A DNA stretch of 64,000 nt, taken from NCBI RefSeq assembly GCF_009389715.1, contig NC_052399.1, forward strand, positions 19,843,646 through 19,907,645, in the 5' to 3' direction. Positions 20,232-33,700 of this stretch are shown here, one piece after another. A program made the translations under genes and the position numbers. Source of the DNA: Phoenix dactylifera (lineage: Eukaryota > Streptophyta > Magnoliopsida > Arecales > Arecaceae). The notes beneath the pieces were generated by a model. It ran no database searches. It had not been told where the DNA came from and was given only the letters and a program-made list of their open reading frames with translations. How positions within the stretch are numbered: the stretch's first letter is position 1; each line of letters opens with the position of its first letter.

Positions 20232-21310
20232 CCAAAACCTGGTCTGAATTGAATATTCATGTCCCATGAGCATAGGCACATGTCCATTTTGTTGTCTTAT
20301 ATTCAATGCATACACAGGACAACAATTGTCATAATCATTAAAAGGTATTTTAAGTTAATCAGAGTATTTTGTTAATAACTTAATTATTTATTTTGTTAAT
20401 TAATGGATAATTGAAACTTGTAATGATTCTTTGAATTCATAACATATTTATATTAAGTCAATATTTCTCTCTAATTCTTTTCCACGAGCTTTCTCTTCAT
20501 TTTTTATTTTCATTTCTCTATGCCTGTTAATTTTACATGCAATAGTTCATGGAGAGATCATAAAGTTTGAGCAATTTTCCCATATGTTTTCCGTGTAAAT
20601 TTCTGAAACCACTCCCGCCTTTTTTTGAATGGGGAAAGACCAATCAGTGCTTTCATTCATAGGGTTAATGAACCATTTAATGGAGTTTGAAAGAAGCTGC
20701 AAAAGAAGGCACTCGTAGATAACTACATTCAATTTTTCTACAGAAACAAAATATTCTAAATGTTCCTGAAAATTTTTGCTTCCATTGAAATTTTTTTATC
20801 AAATTCGATAAATATTGGTTAATCGTTATATAACTTTTAACGAATTTGAACATTTTTTCCATCGCCACATCTTCTGTCGTTATAATCCCGTTTTATCAAA
20901 GAGAAAAAAAGGAAAACAAATACTGACCTCCATGATACTCACTTACCAGAGACAAAAACTTCCTGCCAACCAGCCACTCCAGACTTTATTTTCTCAACCT
21001 ATTCCTGTTAGCTTTAACTACGTGGGTCCAATCAATATGGGAATGGGGGCATTGCTTTATCGTCCGCAGGTGATTCGGAGGGCAGTGACCGAGGATGCCA
21101 CCGACGAGACAAAAGGTGCGGCCGAGGAGCAGCAGCATGGCATAAGGGTGTGGTGGGTAGCGCAAAGGCATGATATGGGATTTCATTTTTTTCATCTCAA
21201 TGTATGGTTATTATATGGGTGGAAACATGGGCTAATGAGCGGCGAGAAAAGGAGGAGCACTGTGTCTGGGCGAATAGATTCCCAACGAGGTTGTGTGAGG
21301 ACTACGTAAT
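20232..21310. other. Spacer with no supported gene
   Basis: AT-rich up to about 20900, then a moderately GC-richer piece at 20980-21310 with a 164-codon open frame that shows no recognisable domain. Nothing else is seen. Confidence 0.45.
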
Positions 21311-22925
21311 GAGCCTGTTTGGCTGTTTTTTTTTTTTTTTTTTTTTTTTAAAGACAAGAATTAGCCCTGCTAAGGAATCGAAAGCATACAATCCGAGCAG
21401 AAAATCACATAAATAAGGACTAATTAGTCACATACTAATTAGTAGAATTTTCATTCTATCATATTAATAAAATAAATGATTATTTATATATTCTATTTTT
21501 TATGCATTTTATACATTTTATTTATATAAATTATAAATAATATAATATAAATAATTATATATATATAATTAAAATAATATTAAAATATATAATTATAAAC
21601 TATGATTATAAAAATAACAAAGCAAAATGAACATCTGATCCGGACGTCCACAAAAAATTTCCGGAGTGCCAGGTGACATAGAAGGCGACCCAGTCTGCAG
21701 CCCTATTCGCCTTCCTAAACACATGAACTGCCTGAAAGTCGTCCATCGACTGAGCCATCCTGCGTGTCTCCCGGATAAGGAGATAACTATCACCATACCT
21801 GTCCACCCCCCGGATCCAGTCGATCACCTCGCTGGGTACCCCTCAAGGTGCACCCGCTTTACACCAAGCACATGCCTGACGTAGGATAACTCCTCCCAGG
21901 CAGCCCGCAACTCTGCCCCAACAACAGTGAGCCCAGGTGTCCAGCGCCCATCTGCAGCAAGCATCCTACCACAGTGGTCTATGATTACAAAGCTAACCCC
22001 TTTAGTCGCGCCATCCGCTGACCTGCTGCCGTCAAAATTTACTTTGAGATAGCCAAGAGGTGGGGGTGCCCAAGAAACGGGAAAAAAACAGGGCGCTGAA
22101 ACAGCGTGAGTACCCCAGGTGTCCCTAGCCATCCCAGAAGAATCCACAACGGTAGCTGCAATAACCTCTCTCGCGTGACACGTCGCACTGTCCACCACTA
22201 TCCACGGAGGCGACCGCCTCCCCTCAAATATACCAGCATTCCTGTCCAGCCATATATGGTAGGACAGGTACGCCCTAAGAATCCCATCCTCAACAGATCT
22301 AGAACTCCTCATGGAGTCTTTCAATAACTGCATCAGGTCTTATGCTGAACCCACCGTGTCTGGTAGTGGGGTCGGTGACCTCCGCCATATCTCACAGGCC
22401 CTGGGGCACTGCAGAAGAACATGCTCGATGGTCTCCTCAATATCACCATATGCCTCACAATGCTGAGGGACCGTCCCGTCGCCATCCAAACTAACCTGTC
22501 AGACTCCCCCCCCCGTGGGGATTGGAGAGACAAAACAACTCCGCCAACTGCTCTCCAAATGCCTCCCGAATCAACCCCACCCTCCAGCAGCCCCCCTCTA
22601 AGTCCAGTAGATCGCTGACCCTACACCCTGATAATCTCGCCGAGTCCACCAAGGTCGGCATGCGACAGATCGGCCACTCGGTCACCCAGCTGTCCTCCAT
22701 CGCATCAATAGATCGGCTACTTGTTTGGCTTTTTTCATAGGGGTGAAAAATTTATCCTAATTTTCAGCTGATAGAAATTAAATTTTTTATATCCTATGTG
22801 AGTAAAATATAAAAATCTTATTTTATAACAAAATTATTTTTTTAAAAAAATTAACCAAATGTGAAATATTTTTTTATTTTTTTATTGACTATGCTTTTCT
22901 TCATTCGAACCAAATAAGTCCTTAC
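21311..22925. mobile_element. MITE-like element split by a LINE insertion
   Basis: The left end reads GAGCCTGTTTGGCT at 21311. The right end reads GAACCAAATAAGTCCTTAC near 22907-22925, the inverted counterpart of a GGACTTATTTGGTTC-type terminus. The right-hand body (22731-22925) is AT-rich like other short plant MITEs. The LINE at 21325-22721 sits just inside the left terminus, flanked by duplicated TGTTTGGCT. So the MITE was present first and the LINE landed in it. Confidence 0.6.
21325..22721 (-). mobile_element. 5'-truncated L1-type LINE fragment (zf-RVT and RNase H regions), degraded
   Basis: On the minus strand, broken frames at 22700-22333 resemble the zf-RVT tail of plant LINE ORF2 (VSDLLDLEGGCW). 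A longer frame at 22333-21824 carries an RNase H-like start (YLKVNFDGS, then GAELRAAWEEL). It continues in another frame at 21827-21606 with WIRGVDRYGDSYLLIRE and FRKANRAADWVA. At least two frame changes are needed, so it is inactive. A run of 24 T at 21326-21349 is the poly(A) tail seen from the plus strand. A 9-bp direct repeat TGTTTGGCT lies at 21316-21324 and 22722-22730. Confidence 0.82.
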
Positions 22926-23387
22926 AATTTCTTCAAGAATGACAAGAATGCGGGGATGCATTAGAGTTTCTAATTTTTACGGTCCAAGCTGTAGGACTGT
23001 TCTGTGGTTCAGAAATGTGGAGACATTTTTGATCTTGTTGCATAAAAAGAACAAACCATTCATGCCTCGAGTCGCTTCGTTATCAATTACATCAAGTGAA
23101 AGTCTATAGGTATGCTTACGTTCTACCAATTATATAGTTTCACCATGCGGAATGCCCATTTATAGGGTTCCAATATCTGCGAGGAAGTGGATCTTCTGCA
23201 GCTCAAGTTGTAGAAATATTTTATACTTTTATATGTACCAATGTTTTTATAGAACGAAAGGAATTGCAATTTTAGCTACAGTTTACTATTTGATTTTTCT
23301 TAAACCACTCTCGCCGGAAGTCTCAAGCGGATGGCAACCAGAAGTTATATCATATCCCACCAATCACAATCCTCCATTGTAATTAAT

Positions 23388-23390
<3 letters not shown>

Positions 23391-23475
<85 letters not shown>
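23391..23475. repeat. (TA)n microsatellite
   Basis: An uninterrupted run of about 42 TA dinucleotides in the spacer upstream of the CID gene. It is likely to be length-polymorphic. Confidence 0.95.
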
Positions 23476-23480
<5 letters not shown>

Positions 23481-23639
23481 CAGAGCCACTAAATTTGTAC
23501 CTCCAAGTACTGTCGGCGGCCATGCGAGATGCAAGGGAAAATGGGAGTTGCAGCAAGTCTGAAACGCGCCGGAAAACTTTGGAGAAGTCGCTGAAGAATT
23601 AATTATCGATCGTTTTCTCGTCTGTGACCACGTATTTAT

Positions 23640-24540
23640 GGACACCATGTCAAATAATTTTTGGGGCTATCTTTCTTTCTCAACGACAACCAAACCTGTT
23701 AAATTTTTTACATACATTTTTTTTAAAATATTAAAATTTATATAAATATTTTTTTAAAATTAATATTTGTACGTACACTCTTAAAAAAAACTTATTGTAC
23801 GTTTATACCTTTTATTTTTCTTTTTTCTTACATATATGTCCACACCATCTAATACTATCAAAAAATTAACGGTTTAAAATTAAAAATAACTAAATATTCT
23901 TAATGAGTAGATATGCAAAAAAAATATTTATAGAGTATATATTCAAATAATATTTTGCAAGGGTATTTATGTAATTTTGTATATTTAGGAGGATTTACAT
24001 GCAAAAATTTTAATTTTATTTTTTTTCTATTTTAACTTATTTTAACATTCGAATTTGTCTAGTGCCTACTCTTCAATATTTTTCATAAAAATATTACTTA
24101 AGAAAATAGTATTTTGTAAGGGCATGCACGTAAAGATCAATTTAGAGGGCATTCATATAAATTTTAATATTTAGAAAGGTATTTATGTAAAAATTCAAGA
24201 ATTTTTTTTGAGTATATACCCTTCTAAATATATGAAATTTTATGAATATCCTCCAAAATTGCTATTTGTATGTATACCCTTATAAACATTTCTTTTTGTA
24301 TGTTTATCTGCTGAAGGTATTTTTTTCATTTTAATTTTAAACCGCTAACTGTTTAATGACATTAGATGGCATGGATAGATATATAATATATTATACACAC
24401 ACACATACAAAATAAATATTTTATGAGGATATACATATAAATATCAATTTAGAAGGATATTCATATAAATTTTAATATTTAAAAAGATATACATGCAAAA
24501 AAATTCTAAAAATTAATAAATATATTTCGTTCAGAAACTG
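23640..24540. repeat. AT-rich dispersed repeat block
   Basis: Variants of a short phrase (gggtatttatgtaaattt / agggcattcatataaattt / gatattcatataaattttaatatttaa) recur several times at irregular spacing across this block. It has no coding capacity. It is probably remnants of one AT-rich non-autonomous element duplicated internally; the exact family is not recognised. Confidence 0.4.
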
Positions 24541-27500
24541 ACGAGCCCATCACGTTATACAGCCAATAAGAATAACAAATTTACACATGTTTGTATCAAC
24601 CCTCGAGCCAAACAATGTATGAGATATCAAATACAAGAATGTTGTCAAGCTAAAGGGAAAGGAGGAAAAAACGGATAGTTAATGTTAAATATTAACTTCA
24701 CTTGGATGACGTGTGATCCCAAAAATTCCAGTTTACTTAAAATCTGGCAGAGGTAAGCAGCACAAAATTGGAAGAGATGGCGATTAAATATTGTGATGGC
24801 AAATAGAGTTGAGGACCAAAAGCAACAGGGAAATGGGAGGGGAACGGAGCGTTGAAAGTTAGCATTACCAATAATCAAATAATTCATTCGCTAAAAAAAG
24901 AGTTAATGAAGCAATTATTGTTTATTAGGCGTGTGTTTGGTGCATACGTATGTGTTTCTAAAATAATTCTCGTTTAGGTACAAATGATTCCAATGTAGTA
25001 CATATTGTCTATCCTTAACCGTTGTTTCTTAAAAATAATGCCAGCTTGATATACTAATGATTTGTGTCAGCTTCTGCTCTTTGTAGACTTCTCATTTTTT
25101 TTTTTATTTTTTGTACAACATAATGTGCATTGGGCCCCTGGTATTTAATTAAAAATATTTTGTACTTCAGGGATCTTAGATTGATAAATTTGTACACTGC
25201 CCAAATCACATGGTACCCCTTGTGTCAATTGTAGAGAAACTAAAATACCCTAAACATTTCATATAGAATTTGTACTAAATGTTTATTTATTTTTTAAAAT
25301 TTGTACAAGCATTTAAGTTCATGTACGATGTTGAACACTTTATAGGTTTTATTTGAAGAAGTCGTTCACGAGACACAGACTAACTTGCAAAGTATTTGGC
25401 AAAATTTAATTAATATGAGTTAAAATAATTATATAATTCTTTTTTTACATAGGTTGGTTTGACTTGATTTACATGAATAGATTTTTTTTCTCAAATTTCT
25501 TTGTTAATTTGTACATGAAAATATTTTATTTAAAGAATAATTATTATCTTAAAATTATTAATTAATTAATTAATTAATTGGCCAATCAATTAGTAGGTTT
25601 GTTCTGGTATTGCTTTTATATTTCATTTTTATATTAAAAAATAAGAAAAAAAATGAACTAGAGTGAATACATTGATGTTGTTTTTTAAAATTATTTTTAA
25701 AATTTTCAAAGATTTTGCAGGCAAAGATTAATGCTTTCAAAATATAATAAAAATGCATGCAAATAGCAGCAGAAATTTTTCACAAATGCTGGTTTTGCTG
25801 TGGTTCCTTAGTCTCTTTGGCTCTTGATTTGTTTATAGTAATTATTCCTTGAAATTGAGGGAGCTGATCACTAATCTCTCTATTGATTTGTGCTATTAAT
25901 TAAGGTTGAGATAAGGATAGTTGGCATAGAGATATGTGATTCATTTTATAATGAATGAAAGAAAGAAAAGCTAAAAAAAAAAAAAATTTGCCTGCGCTCT
26001 CTCCTTCCTTTTTAAAATCTCTTATATCCTTTAAGGGGGCCACAGTCACCATCACTCATTTCCCAAATCAAACATTGCCGATTTTCATGCAAATTCGGAT
26101 GACCAGATAGAGACCAATATCAAGTGAAGGTTCATCATTTTCTCTTATTTTTTCCAAACTTGTGGTTAGAGTAAACTCCAGGTGAGATTCCGGCAACTAT
26201 CACACAAATCATCTACCAAACTTCTTCCATTAATGTATGCTTCCTGATCATATGTATTATAAACTTCTGTAGGATCTCCACCTTCTCTTTCATGGATGAC
26301 CACATCCCTTTGAAGCTTATGCTTGGCTTATATTCCATGGTCTCTCTCATATATGATCAAATTCTTATATATGATCTTGACCTTTCGTAAGAGTACCACC
26401 TTCTCTTGCATGGATGCCCATATCCTTTTCAAACATATCCCTATCTTGTTCTAGGATGGTAAAAAATAAAATAAGTATGTTGGAATGGGAAAAAAAAGAG
26501 TCAATGTGGAGGCTATTACGAAAAGAACAGGACCACCGTTCAATTAACAAACGTATGCGACTTTCAAACCCATCAAAGACGACACTCCTCTTCTCACATA
26601 TCACGAGAGGCCGATATATGATTGCGTCAAGATGTTTGAAGCTTTTCGGGAACGATTTTCAATGTGACTTTCTTACGTGAGCCAACGCACATCCATTTCA
26701 TAATTTCATTCTTATTTTTTAATATTAGGATACGCCGAAGAAAGTTGGATTCTATAATTAAAACAGAAATGAGTGATTTCAATTCCAGCCATTTAGTTGA
26801 AGAGAGTTTCATTCTCATATCGATATAGAAAAAAAAAATAAAAATACTCTAATTCTTCAAAATTTAATCTTTACTTTTTTTATTGTTTAAATTTTATTTC
26901 GATTCCGATTTTAATTTGAGTCACGAACTAAATATGTTGAAAGATGTGGTTATTTCAATTTATTCCAATTTAAATTTCGATTGTGAACCAAACATATCTA
27001 AAATTATATATAATATGAACATACCACCCAATAGCCCACCTTCCCTCCCTCTCTAAGAAATGTTACCATGATTTACTAAAAAACTCATGAGCCTTACTGA
27101 TCCAAGTTAACCTTTTACCCTTTCATACAAATCTGTTATACACGAAGAGCTTGGACAGAATATTAAAAAAAAAGAAAAAGAACAAAATCTAGGGTAAAAA
27201 ACTGACAATCCCTACAAATCCCCGTCCCCTCAACGCATGCTTGCCAAACTGTAACGACCTGAACAACCAAGCTGACCGAAGCTTCCGTAAATATAATTAC
27301 TCATCGCCCAAAAGGGCAAAAAAAAAAAAAAAGGGAAAAAGGAAAAGAAAACTGGCGTAAATGCTTTCCTGCAAGTATTATTTAATTCCAACACGTTGTC
27401 TCCATAAAATTTTCCCTTGTGTCTAGAAAGTTGTAGAACAAAATTATAGAAAGACTCGCAATTTGGAAATTGCTCTCTATTGACGGCCATTTAGAAATTG

Positions 27501-27572
27501 CTTTCTATTTCTCTAGCGATAGCGATCGAGAGCGCTCCCCTCACTCTCCTCGTTTCGGTTCATCACGCTTTC

Positions 27573-27605
<33 letters not shown>

Positions 27606-27774
27606 CCCATTTTGCCATCTCACGCCTTCCTCCTCCGAAAATAAGAAGCCAAAGAAGGGACGCGAGAGGAGTTGCCAAATTTCGTCTTTTTTTTTGTTTG
27701 TTTTTTCCTTCGATCGAATTGGTGGGGGGAATTCGTTGCGGCGTCGGATTGCTGAGTTTTTGCCGGAAACGGAA
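24541..27774. other. Spacer and CID-gene promoter/leader
   Basis: AT-rich with no exon supported on either strand. Near 27571-27604 a long CT run lies about 170 bp before the CID start codon, typical of a pyrimidine-patch promoter or leader in plants. A short (ATTA)n run is at 25558-25579. Confidence 0.5.
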
Positions 27775-30700
27775 ATGGCTGCGGTGGCGGAGAACGCGAT
27801 CGGGTCGGACATCCACCGATCGTCGGCGGCAGCGGCGGCGGAGACAGAGTACCAGCGGGACGTGAGGAAGCTGGTGGATCTGCTCTCCAAATTGAACCCC
27901 TCCGCCAAGGAGTTCTTCCCGTCGTCTTACTCTACTGCCGCCGCCTGCGTGGGGAGGAGACCCGACGGGCGGCTCTCCGCTGATGCGCCCATTTTCGTGG
28001 CGGCGTCCGATTATAACAATAATAATGATCAGGTTGGTAATGGGAGCAATAAGGACTCGAGCAGCGATGGATCGGTGAGCAATCAGCCGAATCGCAGAGT
28101 ACGGGTTTTGATTCTTTGCTCCTGCTTTATTTTTTTTTGTTTTTTGTCTGAATTTGTGATATAGATCGTATGGGTGTGGATTTTACAGGGTTTTGGGTTC
28201 TGTATCTTTCAAAAATTTCATTTATTTCTTGGATTATGAGAACAGATTAAGGAAAATGGGATAATTTGGATAGAGATTGTTGTGCTCTATCATGTTTCTT
28301 GTATTTAGTTATCAATTTTCTCGGTCAAATTTTAGTTTTCGGAGACTCCGCGAAGAGAAATTTCTGTGGATGAAGTTCCCGGGCGTTAAAAACTTTCATG
28401 TCTTTCGTTTTTTTTTTTCTATCCAGAGGAGGAATGGCTATAACCAGGGGCGGAGGAGGATGAATGATAGAGCCCGGAGATCTGTGCGGGAGGACAGCAT
28501 CAGGCGAACTGTATATGTTTCTGACATTGATCAGCTTGTGAGCCCACGAAAAGAAGAAACTTTTCTTTTGATTCTCCCTCCTCCTCTTCTTTTTATTCTT
28601 GTTTTTTTTTTATTATTATTACATTGTTATACGCGACTTCAAAAGATTGGCTGGTTTTGTGCTGCTAATGTTACTAATTATCTGATTCCATTCTGCATTG
28701 TGCTACTCTGAACCTTCTACTTAATAACATTTCAGGTTACTGAGGAGACGCTTGCTGAAATTTTTGCTACCTGTGGGCAAGTAAGTCTCTCAGTCTGCAA
28801 CTTGCAGAAGTTATACAAATTTGCAGGATGTGATGTGTATGATGTGGTGTTGTAATTATGCAGTTGATCACAGTAGAATGAAATAGATGGCTACATCAAG
28901 TGCATGGCAATTCTTTATACTTTTAGGAAATTTATTATTTCTTTCGTTTTAATCCAGTTTTTGAAATTTAACAGAAAAAGATATTTCTTTTGGTAAGAGT
29001 TATCTAGCTCTGCAGATTGTCTAGTTTTGTGCTTTTCTCATATAACAGATTGCTTGGATCATCTTTTAAAGTTGTCATCATTTTCATGTTTTTCGGCAGT
29101 GTCGGAATGTATGCTCATAAAGTAAATATGGTCAGCAGGGACTTGTCTATATATTCCGATCAACTGTTGGAAGATGTTTGTCGAACTTCCTTGCATTAAG
29201 AATGAAATAATAATTTTGAAACCACCAGAGATAGTAATTTCTTTATATGGTTTTATTAAATCAAAAAAAATTCTGGTGATCTTTACACTGTTTGCTCCTC
29301 TATTCTTCTATGCGTTAGATGCATCTGTTTTTTTATTGAATGCTAATCTGTGAAGCTATTTATTTTAAATCTCAGAAAATCAGAAAAGGCAACTATCTTT
29401 GTTTTACTTCTTTGTACTAGAGGCTAAAATTAATGGTTTCATATTTAGAATATTGTTTGTTAAGGCTGGCCTATCAATGGTGAGGTTAGCAATGCTGGGG
29501 CTACTATGTTCAACTTTAGATTTGTTGTCAGTTGGAATTCCTGACTTTTGCAAGTAGCTTACTACTTGTATGTGCAAACATTCATGGTCTTGTATGGACC
29601 AGATGATTTGTACAGACTCCTGTGTTAAAATGATTTTTTTTTCTTGTTTAATGCATAATCTACATGCTTATGGAAGGGCTTGTTGCTGTTGAGATTTTTT
29701 CAGTTATGAGGCATTGCTTCATTTAATGTCCCAACTAGTCAGACATGGTTTTGAACTAGGATTAAATCATCAAGGGGTCTCAGTTTTATATTAGCCTAAG
29801 CAATTGGAGATGGGTGATAATATTTGCTCAATTACACTGGGAAAAAGGATCACATAATATTACATGATAAGTTGAAGGACATTTTAAACACTGTCTATGT
29901 TTAACATATTGGTTCTCATGCTTATGCTCACAAGATTTTGAAGCTCATGTTGATACAAGTGTGATGTTCATTTATAGTTAACTATAGAATTTGTCCAATA
30001 AAAAAGATATAGTTTAAACTTTAAACTAACTACTATAGTAGTTAGTATAGTAGTTCTATCTTCCCCCTTCTTTGCCTACCCCCCCAAAAAGGAAAAAAAT
30101 GGTCATTAATTACTAGGTAACAGAATTACACTTAAAAATATAATTTTTTGCAATAAAAAGGATATAGTTTAAACTTTAAACATATGTAGTATAGTAGCTA
30201 ATATAGTAGTTCTATCTTCCCCCTTCTTTGTCTACCCCCTAAAAAAGAAAAAAATGGCCATTAAAAATATAATTTTTTGACAAAAAATGTTGCGGAGACA
30301 GGATTTGAACCCGTGACCTCAAGGTTATGAGCCTTGCGAGCTACCAAACTGCTCTACTCCGCGATGAAGAACTGGGAACCAATGGACGAAAAAAAATTGG
30401 ATACACCCCTCTACCATATCTATACAAATAGAATAAATGCTACAATATTTAACTTTAAGAAAATTTGCTAATACAATAGCATTGAACTTTGATGACTCTT
30501 GAAGATAAATATTCGTGGAGCAACTGTTGAAAGGGTTGTAACTGTGCAATGATTTTTATTGGAGATGGTAGCCTAATACATGCCAATTATAATGGGCTAC
30601 GGTCCTTTAAGTAACATGTAATCCAATATGACTACTTACATAGCATGCAGAACCTCAAACATACCTTGGGCTTAAGACCAAGAAATTGGATAGATTCAAA

Positions 30701-33700
30701 AGGGTGGTATAGATTATTCTTAAGTAAATGTGCTGCATGTTAGATGGACTAAAGGATGTCTTTAAATATGAGAATAAAAATCACGCAACAGGTCAAGGTA
30801 AAATATGAACCCAAGAGTTTAGGGTGAGAAAAAAGAAGAGGCTTAAAAGAAAAGAGAAGGTGACACACAGCATTTAGACTTTGACTAAAACAACAAAAAC
30901 TTGAAACAGATGACCCTTAGCATGATGTAAGGCTTTCCTAGGAAGTGTACTCTAAAATCGAGAAAACATGGTTGCTTTCCAGAACTCTGCTGGATAGGTT
31001 GAGGGCAGCAATTGAAAAATATGGAGAAGAGAAATGTGCAAGAGACCCTCTATATGATATTTTCTAGACTTGGGAATGTCACCATAGTGTGAAGGGGCAA
31101 TTAGGGCTATCAGACATATCTTGAGCAAGACAAGGAAGATGTGGAACAATCATTTTTTCCATTGAAGTTTTCTGTAGTGTTAGACTTTGGTCAGGAGTGG
31201 GTCTAGCTCATCTAATTAAGACTCTGGAAGGGTCATTGACTGGCGGTGTTAAAATACCATCAACACAGAGTTATATGCTATGTGTTGTATGCAATAGCAC
31301 TCTCTCTCTCTCATCGTGCTACACAGTTGTGCTTTGTGTATGTGAAACTGTATCCCAGTGACGCTCACAATAATATCAGTTTGGCCCTCATGAGCCACAC
31401 CACGATAACCAAAATCTTGGAGAAAAGATTTGCTGTGTTAAATGAAGATTTTCAACAGTTGCAGTTTTATATGTTTTCTCTGTGTTTTGATTGAAAAACT
31501 ATAAATGTTGGGTTTGTACTGTGATTGATTAACCGGAGTTGTACAGGTACATGTCAAAACATGTATTGACTAAAGGCTTTCCAGAGAATTACTTGTTGCT
31601 AGAAGGGGCAACAAAAGGTTATGATATAGTAACTCATGATGCCGGGGCCTCATATTCTTTGATTATGGAAGCTTGCATGACAAATGATATCCTTCAATTA
31701 TTTGTGAGAATTGAGGAATATTATGAGTTTTGTCTTCCATCAAAAGTAACTCTTGAATGGGCCTTACCAGTCAACACTACACAAATTTTCAAGGAGTTGC
31801 AAGAAGTAATTATGTTCTAGAAGATGGAGAAGAGTTGCAAGAAGTAATTATTTTTTTGAAGATGGAAAAGAGAAGTTTCTCCAGAACTTGTTAAAATAAA
31901 ACTTAATGAACTATTAATTTTTAGAATTAGGTTGCTAAGAAAATTTTGAGGGTGAGCCTTGGTGCAATGGTAAGGCCGATCTATTGTGGCCTGGGTGTCA
32001 TAGATCTGAAACATGGAAATAACCTCTCTGCATTTGGGGGCAAGGCCGCATGTCTTTGACCCTCTCCGGACCTTGCAGTGGTGGAAGGCTCATACACTAC
32101 GCCACCTTTTAGGTTGCTAAGAAATTTTAACTTTCATTCATTCCATTCTTCTGATTATTATACACTTTAACTTAGTCCTGTGCACCCCAAGCATGCTTGG
32201 TTTCAGAGATGCTTCCTTTTTCTTTTCCAAACAAGTTCTTTTTATCCCAAGTTAGAGTGCATTTATTTTTCTTCATATATTACATCTGTTGTTATAGTTG
32301 ATGATGGTGATGCTAGATATTTGTTGTTCAGTGTCTGTTTATATCTTAATAGAAATTCAGAGTATAATTGTCAATAAAGGCTGATTTGGTACTTATCATT
32401 GCACCTATACTTCTTTTGACTATTCTAACATGTTTGTAATGAAGGTAGTTGATTGCCGGGTTTGTGGTGGTCCCCATTCAGTTCTACGATTTGCATTTAT
32501 AGAGTTTGCTGATGAGGGTAAGTTCATTCAATAGCCTGATCACCATAGATGTATTTGAATCGTTGGTGATTCCATGCATCTTATAGATCATCATGGTGGA
32601 ATTTTTTCTGACAGATGGTGCAAGAGCAGCACTGAATCTTTGCGGGACTGTGCTAGGTTACTATCCTCTCAGAGTCTTACCATCAAAGACTGCCATCTTG
32701 CCTGTCAATCCTAAATTTCTTCCTCGGGTGAGCATGAGTGACATCTTTTCTCTTTGAGAGAAATGAGTAACATCTTTTCATGTCTATGCTTATACCTGTT
32801 CGCTTATGGAGATTGTGCTGCAACCCTTTTCCTACTATTACTTCATTTTGGTTGAAATATTTCTTAATGTTGTGACTGGATACAGTCTGAGGATGAAAAG
32901 GAGATGGTTGTAAGGACAGTTTATTGTACAAACATAGATAAGAAGGTATGAAAATTCTGCTGTGTTACGGTTCCAGTTTTTACACTTTTGACAGGCATAT
33001 TATAAGGTCTAATAGAAAGATAACTGGTACTTGAACAGATGATTATGCAAGTGATTGCAGTTCAGTATAAGCTTTAATGATAGCTTTTTTTTTTGTGTGA
33101 CAGCCTTTTTCTTCTTGTGCAGGTTACTCAAATAGATTTAAAGGTTTTCTTTGAACAATGTTGTGGCAAGGTGAGCACCCCTCAAACTAGTTTTTTTTTT
33201 TTTTTTGAAGTCTTTCTGATCAATTAATGAAGATGATTAAGCTTGTAGAGTTTTTATCATTAGATAGCATTTTTGTTTCACACAGGTTTCTCGTTTGAGG
33301 CTTCTTGGAGATAATGTGCACTCCACACGGATTGCCTTTGTTGAGTTCGTTCAGGTAATCATACATGAATTTGATTTTTCATGACTGAAATTCATTTCAT
33401 ATATAAAATTATTTAGGTATTGAAGCTGTACATAAGCAGGTCATTCTTCCTCTGCATCTTAGACCAGTCCAAAATCATTTGCATTTTAGGATTGCTCTTG
33501 ATGCCCCATAAAATCCAATTATTGCTTTTGAAGCAGGCAACTGGGTTTGGAAGAGAGCGTGCCCCGGGGGCGGGGGCGCGATGGGGGGTGGGTGGGTGGG
33601 TGTGGATAGATAGAGTGGGGCCCGCTCCAGTCCCCCATTTGTCTTTCCTTCCCATATGGTGTGAAAGCCTTCATGCTATGCCAACACTTGGGACAGAAGC

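Noticed and set aside
21204-22740. LINE-region frames as an intact RNase H or reverse-transcriptase gene
   Set aside because: The frame changes at least twice, the 5' part is missing and a poly(A) tail with target duplications shows a dead retrotransposed fragment.
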